Below, in pieces: positions 1 to 11,859 of a stretch of DNA of 64,000 nt. The stretch is from Isoperla grammatica. Its lineage: Eukaryota > Arthropoda > Insecta > Plecoptera > Perlodidae. Under the pieces are notes generated by a model. The model had not been told where the DNA came from. It searched no databases and worked only from the letters and a program-made list of their open reading frames with translations. Within the stretch, counting starts at the first letter, position 1, and each line of letters opens with the position of its first letter. The stretch covers positions 25,257,075 through 25,321,074 of the forward strand of contig OX246746.1 of assembly GCA_945910005.1 (NCBI GenBank), given 5' to 3'. Made by a program: the position numbers and the translations under genes.

Positions 1-3000
1 AGTATTTCTGCAACCATCGTATGTGTTAAACGAGTATTGTTGCTCATGGATTTCGGGAAGTGGTCCCTTGATTTATGTTACTAGCCATAGCCATCATGTA
101 GCCATTACGTAGCCATCATGTACTCGAGTGACGGTGAAGGTTGAAAGAGAACATCCAGAAAGAATTACCTTCAACAGGCCGCTACCGGCAACATTCGACG
201 ACCAGCATAGCCCCAATAAAGACGACATAGATTTGATTTGATTTCCATCTAACTAGCATATTTTTTTTGACACACACTTCCTCAAGTTATCTAAACAAAT
301 ATACATTTTCGATGTCAACAAGTCTAATATTCAATTAAAAATACTATATCGTCTATCTTGGTCACACAGTTCTGGAGCTCAGACCATAATTAAGGCTATT
401 CCAGATACTTAAATCAGACTTGTGAAGAGTGAACCGTGAATGGGTTTTTATGCAATGTTCAAAAATAGAACAAATACACATTTTGAACAGCGCTACCGTT
501 CACGTTATGGAAAACTACTTGCTCGCTGGCCGCGAGATAAAAATGTGAAGCTTCTTGGTATTTTGTGTGTACTTGTAATAACGATATCTTTTGCAGTTTT
601 GGTGTATACATTTTTTCGTGAACCGCTGCATGTGGTTGTTTTATACGGGCGGTTGAAAACTTCGTATACAAAAAACTGTTGAAGATAACCTTTATCCAAA
701 CTTCATCTTATAAACAAAAGGAGTGTTAAAGTACTAAAATTGAATTATACCCTATTTAAGGTTCACTCATTTCAATGTCCTTTATATGGATACTTTGTAC
801 CGAAAAAAGCATCTGGAACAGCCTGAACAGAGAGTAATAAGAAGATGTATGACGTGTGGACGTGTGGACGTGTGGACGTGCTCATCAACACGTCGTCTGC
901 GTGTGTTTTACCATCTGGTTGTTTCGTTACGGACCAGTAAACATAATCAGAATCTTTATCCTCATTTGGAGATAATATCTAGTTCGAGTTTAATATCCAT
1001 ACTCGTGGTCAAGTGTCTTTGAAATAATATCACTCCGTGGCCTTGCAAGCTGACAGCTGACATACTTGCTCTACTCCCGGTATCTAGAACAACTCCACAA
1101 GCCCGGGTCTAAAAAAGAAAGATAATTAATTTTCCGGTACCTATACACGTTGCTCAAAGTTTTTTAACCTAATACGAGAAAATTGCTCGAATCGCATTTG
1201 CATACGAATACGATTACAAAGACAGCGAGCACGGAACCTGTTTTCCACCATTACGCTTTAGAACCTATACGGATACCACAATATCGCCTAGTAAAAGGTT
1301 TAAAGGTTTCGTGGTTGAGTCCCGTCGCATGGAGAACTTTATGTGTATGGATATCATGCCTGGGTTGTGCTATGTGTAAACATGGAGTCACTTTCAGTCG
1401 CATGCAGCATGAGCATGTGGCTGTCTGGTTGGCATGGCTACGCGTGCTAATCGTAGGTGTCGCTTTCAAGCGCAAGCCTGCAAAGCCGTCACACATGCAA
1501 TCACATGGGCTGTATGTCTGTGCATGGCCACCTTAGTTAGCGAGGCGCTTATGCAATTGATGCTGTACTGCCCAAAATACTAGCAGGCTACCATTTTTTT
1601 TTTTATATGAAAAACTGTTTTTTTAGAAATTGAGTATAGCCATTGCACCCACAGTTGCTTACCGAATATAAATTAATAATTAACATTTAACATCACGTAT
1701 CGCACATATATCAATAAGATTGTCTGCAGTCCCTACGTATGTCACACATAATGCATATGCTTATAAGGCAATATTTTCATGTATGGATTATAAAGCTGAG
1801 AGCTAAATAAAAGGACATGACCTATATGCATACAGCATACATAAGAATCTCGTGCATTGGATCACGTAGTCCAGATTTGAATTTCATAGGTGATTAGATT
1901 TTGATGTTAATGGCTTGTCTTTGTAAAAACAATGAGACCTGCTTTACTTGAGAGCTTCTTTATAGTTTATTGCGATTGATTTAGATAGTGTTCGATGTTT
2001 GTGGTTGACTTTCTTGAGATGATAAGAAGATATACCTCTCACTAAACCGTCACTGTTTTGCTTCATTTGAGTGAATACATGCGAGCGAAATAGTTTTTCT
2101 ATGGACATGACCGAAAGTCTAATGGATTTTTTTAAGAAAGATAATGCATTATAACTGACTTTGATTCATAATTGGAGCTTTTATAAGTGCCGCTTTTTAT
2201 CTTGAACGTGTTGACTGTCTATAGCTAGTTTACATGATTCAAACGTTGCCATTGGTCGCACAGGATTCTTAGTTCGTATAGATTTCTCCTGCGGGTTTGA
2301 TTAACCCCCATTTACACCACTGACAATTTGATTTTGATTAGCTTGTTGTCTGACATCAGTGTCAATCGAAAATATATTGCTTTGTTAAACAGCAGCGTGG
2401 CGGGTAGGGGGGGGGGGGGGGGGGGGGAATTCAATATCGATACACATTGGCGGTGATAACTACTGTTCTAACTACGTGAAATGGAAATAATAATTGTCAT
2501 TTGTCTGTCAAGGATTCTGTACCGAATCTTCCTTCAATTTGGTCGTAAACAACACCAACACAACTCCCGTCTATTTAAAAAAAGTAACTTGTAATCAGAT
2601 CAGATTGAATATTTAAGTGGTGGCTTGCTTTGCATTGTTTCTCGGTTGTCTTTGCTCCACCTATTATTAATACTCAATCAAGAAGACATGTACATCCGTG
2701 TTCGTAGTTTGACTATGATGCGGAATATACTAGGAATATGTTTTTAAGTGGTATTTCGACGAACTTATGAATATATGCATGACTACATTCCAGAGCAACT
2801 AGTTTGGAAATCTTCAACGAGTGCGCATTAACCAAACTTTATTAGTGTTCAACTCACTAATTATTATCATTGTTACAGTTTTTTTGATTGAATAAATTCT
2901 TTTACCTCGAAATAAAAAAAAGTTGTTTCCAATGTTTATACAAGGTTTTAAGACTGCACTATGGGTTTACTTTGTATGTTATGAGAGCGTCCTATTATTG

Positions 3001-3940
3001 CACGCCTGTGCGTAGTGCGTAGTGTGTATAGGCTACACATGGCAATAATGCGTTAGTATGTCGAGGATTGAGGACTTGAAGGTTTAAATTATACGTTTTA
3101 GCGGAAGGTCCGTCTTGACATCTATTGTGTTAATTGTGGCGCGTGAGTGTTACAAGATGAGAACTAGTTTAGTGTCCGTGTCCGCAGTGATTACTCAAGG
3201 TGTCCTTCCTGATTCGCTGACAAAATACGGAACTTACGATCCAAATCTCATGTCTGGATTGTTACCAAAAATATGTTTGTTTTCTGTTGGATACCTATCA
3301 AATTTAATTACAGAAATTAATGCAAGTTGGATAGAACAAAAATGATAGCGACGTAAAACTTCTACAAGTAATAAAATCGCGTTTTATAGAACAACAAAGC
3401 GTAAAGAAAGTTCGTCTAACTTTCCGATGAATTAATTGTTTTTACAATTCACATTTGCATTGGAATTTCAAATGTGTAAAAGTATCGAACTGGTTGATTT
3501 GAATTTATCTATCAAACTTAATACAATATTGCGATACAGGCGTATACGTACGTTTGGAAAATTCCTTGTGTATAGACTGTTCCTTCCACAGTAATTAATT
3601 TAATTATTGGAATAATCAATAAATTGAAATGAAAGGTTTTAAGCTATAAATTATGATACCATTAGGCGTTGCTGAGACACCAAATAGTTAATTTAAAACT
3701 CTCAGCTGACAACTCTCTCAATAAACGTTGAAAATGAACAACCTAACGTTAATTAGCATTGGATCTACGTTGTAATAATTAGCCGTGTGTGTTTCTATGC
3801 TCGAATTGCCTGGGAGTATTGTATTATGCAACAGTTCTTCTGTGGTAAACATACCGCACATCATCAATGAAACCATGTAGATCTTACGGTTCTGTATTTG
3901 GTATTACACTTATAGAAAACTCCCCGAAGCGATTTAATGG
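1..3940. other. Non-coding AT-rich DNA, no gene recognised
   Basis: Only short open frames without recognisable domains occur here. A frame at 440-682 encodes a possible membrane segment but has equally long frames on the opposite strand, so it is not accepted. Small items seen: an 8-bp tandem repeat (GACGTGTG, about 3.75 copies near 853-884) and a 21-base G run at 2407-2427. No splice-bounded exon was convincing. Confidence 0.6.
2407..2427. repeat. Poly-G tract, 21 bases
   Basis: An uninterrupted run of G read directly from the sequence, followed by GAATTC-type unique DNA. It is one of several long G or C tracts in the window. Confidence 0.95.
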
Positions 3941-4060
3941 AATTGGCTCGGTGGCCTTGCGGTAGCAAAAGGTCACGGGTTCGAGATCTGTGATGGTGTT
4001 AACTTTCGAATGAGTCAGTGACTTGAAGAGCTACAGGAGCACGGTAAATACACTCGCGTA
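3941..4060 (+). repeat. tRNA-derived SINE-like repeat
   Basis: A Pol III A-box-like TGGCTCGGTGGCC (about 3944-3956) is followed about 22 bases later by a B-box-like GGTTCGAGATC (3978-3988). The spacing fits a tRNA-derived promoter. The sequence is not a foldable intact tRNA as far as I can see. A similar A-box/B-box pair lies on the minus strand at 33360-33428, which suggests the same SINE family. Boundaries are approximate. Confidence 0.5.
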
Positions 4061-4273
4061 ACATAATACCTCGCATCTATGTTTCTCACGAAATAGCGAG
4101 TATTGTAACTTCACTATACATACGCATATCTCATTCATTTAAGTTATTTGCATCGTAAAGATAGCTCCACATAAGGCGTTGCTGCATTTCAAGATTATTT
4201 CCGTTAAAACTGTACTTTAACAGCGGTTGAAGACCACGTTCATTCATACATGCAGCTAGTTGTCTATTATTAC

Positions 4274-5507
4274 CAGTGCTTTTTTTCTAAAATAAAGTTA
4301 ACCGGTACGTTCGGTATAATGTTTCATGTGACTGGCGTGGCATAGCTGGGGTCTGGGGTGAAGCCCCAGCCGCCGGAGGCAAATTCGCCGTAGGCGAAAA
4401 AATTTTGGGTTACTGCATTAAGTTTGATGGCCAAAAACGCCTTTTTAAGGCGGATTTGTATCGTAGATATCGGCAAAATATGAAGCTTATGTTGCACAGC
4501 TCATGACTGGGATTAGATCCTGTAGCCACACGATCGAGCAGCGCGTGCGCGTGAACTAGCGTCCGCAGAAAACAAAATTTCTTTTAAAAAAACGTGCCAA
4601 TAGTGAGTGTTTATTGTAATAAGACGGAAACTAAAATTATTTTTTCGCCCCTCCCCCCCCCCCCGCGCCTCATGTTTGAATCCGCCCCTGTTTAACGTGA
4701 CCCAAATACGAGACGTGCATTTACTCACTACAAATTTAATAGTTTATATTTATTTTTAAAATATAACTCATTCTTTTAACTCACCAAACTCGATGATATC
4801 GAATTCAAAGCAATTTCCAAACATTACTCACAGTCATGTTCTCGTCAGCAACACGTCGGTCTCTTGGGTATCGGTGGCGAGGTGACGACCCAAGAAGTTA
4901 TTTTTCGGTTCATTTTTATTTTTTACACTCTCACTAAACACACACACACACACTCGCTAATCACGACGACATCTCCACTCGTCACCAGAGAGGAAACTTA
5001 CCCTGCCACACACAACTTACAATCCCTTGACCACCGATCTACCCCTTCCTCCCCCAACACAACCCAATCGTTGTCTTGTAAATTGAAAAGGCGCTTTCCA
5101 GGAAAACAGAAAAGTAAGAATAGGTACATTCTCTTTGGCGGTTCCCAGAAGCTACTCTTGACAAGAGATGACATTTTAGTCAAAACAACCCTAATTATCC
5201 TTCCTTAGAACTAGTGACCCAAATGGTAGAAAAGATAACTGTAGTGAGTGGCCGCCAAAAGTCTAAAAAGAAGTGATTTACTACATGTCACACCCATGTC
5301 ACCAGATGGTGGCAACATCCTTATATTACAAAATGAAACATATTTTGCAGTCACAAGCCTTTCACACTGCACACTTCAACGTTATTCACGCGCTTCAAGG
5401 CTAATCGTAGCGTACCGGCTATAGTGTGACTTAATTGCCTTTTACCGGTACGCCTCTTGTGTTAGCCGGTACGCGTACCGGCTCGTACCGGCCGAAAAAA
5501 AGCCCTG
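4274..5507. mobile_element. Non-autonomous hAT-type DNA transposon with 8-bp TSD
   Basis: The left end reads CAGTGCTTTTTTTC and the reverse complement of the right end reads CAGGGCTTTTTTTC, so the termini are inverted repeats of the CAG-start type. Both sides are flanked by the perfect 8-bp direct repeat ATTATTAC (4266-4273 and 5508-5515), the duplication length typical of hAT elements. The subterminal regions share copies of an ACCGGTACG motif in both orientations, including the 18-bp palindrome GCCGGTACGCGTACCGGC near 5464-5481. The interior (1.2 kb) has a C run near 4651-4663 and short frames only; I see no transposase, so it would need an outside source of enzyme. Confidence 0.85.
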
Positions 5508-5515
5508 ATTATTAC

Positions 5516-6200
5516 CATATATCTTTTGATTGCGACGCCGACTCGAACCGTATGGAACCAATGGATGTGGATTCGAACACTTAATTCTCGTCTGTCATCC
5601 ACTCGGGGTTTTAATTACATAGCTGAATTAATGTTTATTAAGGAAATCATCAAATTTACATCAATAATGTTATAAGTATATACTAGCCAATACCATAACA
5701 TTCACGTTTGTAAAATGTCGCTTATAAATAATAAGTTGTGAGTGATGATCAAAAAACCTTCTAACCAGTTTTCCTACAAATTGATCAGGTAATTAATTTG
5801 AAAAATGATCAAAATTGATGTGCAAATATATGAGCTACCAAAAGAAGGCAGTGCCATCTGAGTTGATTGTAGGAATAAATTCCGCTCATCCAATTACATA
5901 AAAGTAATGAAGTAATTTATTATGAAGGCAAGCTAAGGTACCAACCAAACCCACCAACAAATCCGAAGATATTGCGGTGATCCGTCTTCATGTTACGACA
6001 CCGCTTGAAAGTTGCCGAGAATTCCCAAGATATCTCAAGTAGGTCGCAAGCTTGTTTTAGTAATAACGGCTTGGAAGCTGGAAGTACCGTGAGCCAGCTA
6101 GCCGGGCTCTGTCCGTCGCGTCTCGAATACAATTAGATGCACAGATTCTTCATTCGTTTGTCGGAACATGCTTCGTAATTAATAAATTACTTGGCTTATT
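5516..6200. other. Non-coding DNA, nothing recognised
   Basis: AT-rich sequence to the right of the hAT element, with only short frames lacking any motif. Confidence 0.5.
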
Positions 6201-6204
6201 TATG

Positions 6205-6462
6205 CCGGCATAGAAATAATCATATTTTTCAAATATTGTTTTTTGAGACAATCTTTACGTTAAAACGTGTAAATCGTTTCGTTTTGCTAAATCTTAAACG
6301 AAAGTCTATCACACATTAAAACATCTGGTTGTTCCGGCATAAAAAAATCACATTTTCAAATATTGTTTTTAGAGAAAATTTCTACGTTAAGTGTAAATCG
6401 TTACGTTAATTAATATCCAACAGAAAATCTATTAACACATTACAAAAACTTGTCGATTTACA
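6205..6462. repeat. Imperfect 129-bp direct repeat, two copies
   Basis: Copy 1 begins at CCGGCATAGAAATAATCA (6205) and copy 2 at CCGGCATAAAAAAATCA (6334). Both contain TTCAAATATTGTTTTT, then TACGTTAA and GTGTAAATCGTT in the same order, giving a period of 129 bp with substitutions and small gaps. This is an old local duplication of unknown origin. Confidence 0.75.
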
Positions 6463-7920
6463 CTATAATGTAGTCAAAATGTAATTCGAAAGAAGAATTA
6501 CAAATTTACAACATTAATTCCTGTAACCTGACTCAGTTCTATTCTGATCCGAAGGTTTTCCCGCCATTCTACCTGACTCGCGTTGAGTCCACTCTTCACT
6601 CCTCACGACTTGTGGCTGCATGTGGGACATTTGTCATTTTACACGGTAGCTGCTCACTATAATAGCATCTATCTTATTTAGACAGAAAGCTATCGTTCTT
6701 ACTGAATATGGCTTACTGAATAACTGAATAACATACTGAATAACAGCCAAACAAGAAACAATAAGACCCAGTATTACAATTTCCCAATAACTACTTATTC
6801 GTCGAATAGCTTGTTTTCTCCATGACAACCACCAATCAAAACATTGAAATCCTCCAAATAGCTTATTTGCCACAAATAACTTTCCTATTTCTTGATTGTA
6901 GTACCGGCCCTAAGTAAGTAACAATTCTACTGATACTCAATTCCTCTAGCCCCGTCGAACAATTTTATGTTTTACTAATGCAGTCACATGCAGGATATGT
7001 TAAGTGTATTTTTTTTTTCAACAGTGTTTACACATTTTCGAATCTATTTAAAAAAAAAAATACACTATAACCTTTTTAAATTTGTAGCTCATGAATTTGA
7101 TATTGTCCAGTAAGTTGCATATTTACATTGCTTAGTCTCAATGGCTTAATTTATACATTAAGATCATTAATTTCTTTCAACGACAACAACTTTTACATAC
7201 AAATATTCAATCCTTATTATATTATAATAAATAAATAAATACGTGTACACACAATACTTTCAGTTACAAAATAATACACGTAAGCGTTATATGTTTTAAG
7301 TTACTCCGTTCGTTATATTATTTCCGTTGAAATGCACGTCTGATTCCTACCAGATAGTTTTAATCTAATATGCAAGTGTGTGGTTCCGGCTGGTGTTTCC
7401 ATATTATATGCAATGTCTATTGATGGAACTGAGTTATAAAAGCCACGAGAAACCGTTTGGCCACAGTTCGATGTGATGTAACGTAACACCACATTCTATG
7501 GTGTTAACATATCCCCGGTAACATGTGAATGTACGGTAAATGTTTAGCTGTGATACTTGAAAACCTCAAACCTCATTTTATTTAACACGAGTATTTATTG
7601 GTGTTATTTTTTAAGTACATTTATGCAGTGTTTCTTGATAAATGGTCGTAAATGATTAAATATTCTAAGCTGTAAACTAATATTCCATCTTCTATGCACA
7701 CAAGTAATAGAATGTATTCCCACATAAAACCAGTTTCGTATTTACTTTATTTTCTAATTATTCTTATTCAATTTTGCAGCATTTTAATAAATAAATAAAT
7801 ATAATACATTTGTATTTTTTCTTTACCCACTCAGTTACAAGAACTGATTTTCAGTGTGCGACATTATTCCATTAATTATGTGCTTTGTTGCTATGACCAT
7901 TCCAAAGTCACCGTTTACAT
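6463..7920. other. Non-coding AT-rich DNA
   Basis: No gene recognised. A short ACTGAATA-like repeat lies near 6700-6745. Simple AATA-type stretches occur near 7230 and 7790. Confidence 0.5.
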
Positions 7921-7929
7921 ATTCACCCC

Positions 7930-8015
7930 ACCCCACCATGAAACGGGCATCGAATCTTGGACCTTCTGTATTTTAAGTAGTGTAATGAGCCCACAAGTCC
8001 AACGAGCCACACAAA
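7930..8015 (-). repeat. tRNA-like SINE fragment, minus strand
   Basis: Read on the minus strand, GTGGCTCGTTGGACTTG resembles a Pol III A box and AAGATTCGATGCCCG a degenerate B box, in the right order with roughly tRNA-like spacing. The sequence is too degenerate to call a functional tRNA. Confidence 0.4.
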
Positions 8016-9250
8016 AGACAATACATTCTATTACTAAAAAAAATGTACATACTAAGATAGTAATAACAAATTGTAGCTACATTATAATCACAACATATTA
8101 TGTATCTTCCCCAAAGACTAAATAATAATCTCAGCCTTATTTACTTCCATAATAATTTTGGGTTTTTAAATGTCAACGGTATAATTAATTATCACTTATC
8201 ACTGTCAGCAATGCAACCATATATTTGGTCTTCTCTTCACTCTAGTGATCTATGAAGGCACAGTTACACCAGACCAGTAAGCATCTTAACATCATCTCTT
8301 GTCATTTAGATTATAACTAAAGATGCTTTGCTAATCTTTACACATTCAAGAACAGTCAACATGGCATTGACATTGAGTAGATCAAGAGAGTGAATGAAAA
8401 CGTAGAAACTATTCAACATCAACTAACGACGCAAGACAAGTGTTTTTGCTACAGAACTATTTCGCTGCAGAAAAAGTGTAGGTTGCACCTAGACGGCTAA
8501 TTGTTTGCGCACTCAGTAGTCACTAGGCCAGCCTTTATGTGTTTGTTGATAATTTAAGAGGCCTAGATATGAGCTTCTGAAGCGGCATGCAAACACAACG
8601 CTAAAAACTTGCTACAAGAAGTTATTAAGGCCAAATGAAAGCAAAGCCTACACCTTAACCGGAAGCTAACTCAATAGGATTACCAGTATAGTTGTGAAAG
8701 CTCGTTTTAGTTTCTTTTTGAGTGAGCTGCGAAGGCTTGGTTTGGCCGTTTAACTTGAACAAAACACTTTCATCTGGATGACCTTGAAAATTATCATTTC
8801 GATTTTGACGGCAGTTTTTTTTGTTATGATTGAGATTTGAATGCAGTTTATAGAGAATATAATATGGGCCTAAATCGATTAGCAGAAATTAGTATTTCGG
8901 TAACTCAAATTCGATTTATTTCTCGTATGCACATATTTTTGTTAGCTTAGAGGGTTATCTCAATGGTTCGTCTTTGTGACCACATTGAGAAAAGACGCGT
9001 TTTTGTGTGAGCTTAGTTCTCAGGTCGAGTAAGTTCTTGTGTCTTTAAGTCAAGTCTCTAAGTTCCCAGTCGAGAAAACATCAGCTTACTTTTATTCAAG
9101 TTGGTGAATACGTATTTGAAGGAACGTGAACACGATGCTTATGTAACTGTGCTATGTGTTACGTGATGTTCAATATGAAACAGGTGACTAAAACCAACTG
9201 CCTTCGAGCTCTCGGGGTTTTATGTGTGTCCAAGCCCCATGACATAATTA
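8016..9250. other. Non-coding DNA, nothing recognised
   Basis: Only short frames without domain signatures; no repeats stand out by eye. Confidence 0.5.
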
Positions 9251-9532
9251 TTAAGCGAGCGAAACGAGCGTCTCAATTCTACTTTTGTGGCAGTCGTTTT
9301 GTTTTTATGTCTCGCGATAGCGGTCGAACGGAGAGTCCGATCAATTTTAAATTTGGACCATCCACAATCTTCCATGTGGATCTAATGCCATTAGTTTTGT
9401 GGGAAAATCGGTCGTGAAGTTATTTAGTTACAGCGTAGTTATTTAAAATATTTTTTCAAATTGAAATTGTGCCAAAATCTGAGATGACCATATTGTAGTA
9501 AATTTTTGTCCCGCCAAGAATATGTTATCTAT
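9251..9532 (+). mobile_element. Partial copy of the 37-38 kb foldback element
   Basis: It begins TTAAGCGAGCGAAACGAGCG and runs through ATAGCGGTCGAACGGA, AATTTGGACCATCCACAA and a subterminal stretch ending near AATATGTTATC. This matches the reverse complement of about 38060-38353 in the same order, including the terminal repeat and the subterminal repeat. The other half of the element is absent, so this is a truncated or solo-end copy. Confidence 0.75.
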
Positions 9533-10143
9533 ATTTTTATTGCAATCCAATAAGTATTGTAAGTATCCAATAAGTATTGGAAGCTATATTATGTATAACG
9601 AGAGAGAGAGAGAGAGAGGGAGAGAGAGTTTGGGTTAGCTATCAAGTATTTGCCTCCAATTTTCTATCCACCCCCCTTTATTTACTGTACCTACTTTGTA
9701 ACTTTTTATTGTTGATTCTATAATGAATTTTGTCTGAATTTAAACTTCGTTTCACGATGTATTTCTGCTCTCGGAGACAAAATCAAGCAAGAATTGTTCC
9801 CTAACAATGATCTCTAACAAGTCTTGTGTTCCGTTGATGATAACTGCCTGTGTTGAAACACCAAGTCATGGTTGACTTGTTCATATACCCCATCTGTTCA
9901 CCGTACGGTTTATGTACGCACCTGCATACATACCTGATGATACCTCACACACTTACACTTTATACACTTTCATACGGTAAATAAGTACTCGAGATACCGC
10001 ACACTTCCACTTGCTTTACACCACAGATGGACACTTGAACGATGTCTCAAGGTTCACAAGTCACAGTTAGCCGAGCCGTATTGATGGGTGCATTTACTAA
10101 CTACTTTCTGAATTCAATTACTTTTGAATTTTGTTTTTTTTGT
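9533..10143. other. Non-coding DNA with a small direct repeat and a GA microsatellite
   Basis: A 14-bp direct repeat (TCCAATAAGTATTG) occurs twice with a short spacer between about 9545 and 9586. A GA microsatellite follows at about 9600-9628. No gene recognised. Confidence 0.6.
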
Positions 10144-10280
10144 TTTAAATTACATGCCAGTGTAAGGCAAGTGCGCTCTTTAGCCTCATGATTGATGAAT
10201 GATAATGAGCTTGGTACCAGCATGTAGCCTACTCCTGTCGAAAAGTACTAAGGAGACCATCGGCTTTATGTCTCATCCGA
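10144..10280 (-). repeat. Dispersed repeat family R1, minus-strand copy
   Basis: The reverse complement contains CATAAAGCCGATGGTC, GTACTTTTCGACAGG, GAGTAGGCTAC, TCATTATCATTCATCAATCA and TTACACTGGC in that order. The same string of blocks appears on the plus strand at about 11722-11852. The family is not identified; it could be a SINE or a MITE. Confidence 0.75.
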
Positions 10281-10498
10281 AAGGACGGCGTAACTTTAAT
10301 CAGTCATATAGGTTCCTCCACTAACCTGGACTGCCGAGCAGTCGAAGAAAAGAATTAAACTGTTAGACAAGCTTTCGAACCCTCCAATCTGCTCTAACCA
10401 TCGGTGATTGTAATTTTCAGTTGGAGAGTTCGGAGCTTATTGACGCCGACTCTGCATTTGTAGATAGAATTTAAAGGTGACTCGTAATTGATGTCCAC

Positions 10499-10780
10499 AT
10501 GCTGCACATTATTCCTTCAATTACCTGAGTGCGTGAGCCTTCAGCGCATCGTGTAGCCTATCCCTTTATAATGCGACTCTGTAATGTTGTCTTCACTTCA
10601 TCATCAGTTCATAATATCGATGAATAAAACCTATCAATGCTGCAGATTTTTCCTTCAATTACCAGAGTGCGTGAGCCTCTAGCGCATCGTGTAGACTATC
10701 CCTTTATAATGCGACTCTGTCATGTTGTCTTCACTTCATCATCAGTTCATAATATCGATGAATAAAACCTATCAATGCTG
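10499..10780. repeat. 138-bp tandem duplication, two full units
   Basis: Unit 1 begins ATGCTGCACATT at 10499, unit 2 ATGCTGCAGATT at 10637, and a third start ATGCTG appears at 10775, so the period is exactly 138 bp twice. The units differ at only a few positions, so the duplication is recent. Each unit contains GCGCATCGTGTAG and TTCATAATATCGATGAATAA. Confidence 0.92.
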
Positions 10781-11715
10781 CTATCACAGCGTCTCATCAC
10801 ATCGTGTAAATTACACGTATATCTGTATGATTCAGTTTTTCATCATAATCTAATATGATGTTACATTGTATACTTCTATTCATTTTGTATGACCTACAAA
10901 GACAACCGTAATTCTGGTTCTGAAAGGAAATGCCATTCACTGTCGGAAGTGGTTTGTTCTGTGTTGAGTTGAGTTGACTTGAAGACAGCTAAATAATTGT
11001 GTCCATTTCATGTCGAAATGATACCTTACCAGTGCCACTGTTGAGCACTCAGCTCTGAGAGATTCCTCCACGTTCTTCTAAGAAACTCCTTATGATTTCT
11101 TGAGTCTGACAACCAGAATAGCTCCCGAGAAAGTCCTGTATATGTCGTTATGAATTTCAAGAGCTGACAACCTATGTCGATCGCGAGAAATTCCTTACGT
11201 CAAGACTTTACGAGACAGCTCAAATTATAAATTTAAACTTTAATGAACTACTACTTTGAATGCAGGGAATAAACCACACGAACATTTTACCATAGGAATG
11301 CTTCTTGTAGAACGTATACATCAGGCTACTTACGTGATGTCTGCCATTCAGGTTAGCTTACTCTGCAATTAAAGATAAAGAAGGTGATCTAAAACATGGC
11401 TTGATGACTCAAACCCAGTAATACCCCAATGACGGAGGAAATCTTGGCAATCCTGCCAGGATTGCTTACCGGAGGCAGGGTGCCGGAGATGTCCCGAAGT
11501 AGTTGGTATGTTCGTCAGTTTACGCAATTAATCTTATTTCCAGTCTTATTGAAAGAACTCTATGAATATACGTGTTGCCGATTTCGTAGAGAGTTTTCTT
11601 CGCCGTCATTGGCGACGAATAATATGCTCAACAACATTTATTGAAATGTGTTGTTATTGGACGGATAGACACAGCGCCATAGCCAGTCTCTCCCGCAGAC
11701 CAAAACCACATAAGC
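10781..11715. other. Non-coding DNA with weak local repetition
   Basis: Blocks of the form AGAAA-TCC and CTGACAACC recur irregularly between about 11058 and 11200, suggesting a decayed repeat. No gene recognised; the 71- and 98-residue frames near 11429-11858 overlap the dispersed repeat and have no domain. Confidence 0.45.
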
Positions 11716-11721
11716 CGATGA

Positions 11722-11852
11722 TCCCCTTGGTACTTTTCGACGGGAGTAGGCTACTTGCCAGTACCAGGTTTCCCTCCTTCTTTCATCATTATCATTCATC
11801 AATCATCAGGCTAAAGAGGGCATTGTGCCCTACACTGGCCTTAATTTCGTTA
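11722..11852 (+). repeat. Dispersed repeat family R1, plus-strand copy
   Basis: Shares the blocks ATAAGCCGATG, GGTACTTTTCGACGGG, AGTAGGCTACTTGCC, ATTATCATTCATCAATCATC and CTACACTGGCC with the minus-strand copy at 10144-10280. The two copies form an inverted pair about 1.4 kb apart. A weaker third copy may lie at about 17688-17745. Confidence 0.75.
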
Positions 11853-11859
11853 AAATAAA

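Noticed and set aside
440..682. 80-residue frame with a possible transmembrane segment
   Set aside because: Long frames also exist on the opposite strand over the same bases, there is no homology I recognise, and no splice or promoter context.
3941..4015. Functional tRNA gene
   Set aside because: A and B boxes are present, but I could not form a proper acceptor stem or anticodon arm; better seen as a SINE head or pseudogene.
4620..4690. A further transposon nested in the hAT element, ending CGCCCCTG
   Set aside because: No matching left end (CAGGGGCG) or target duplication was found.
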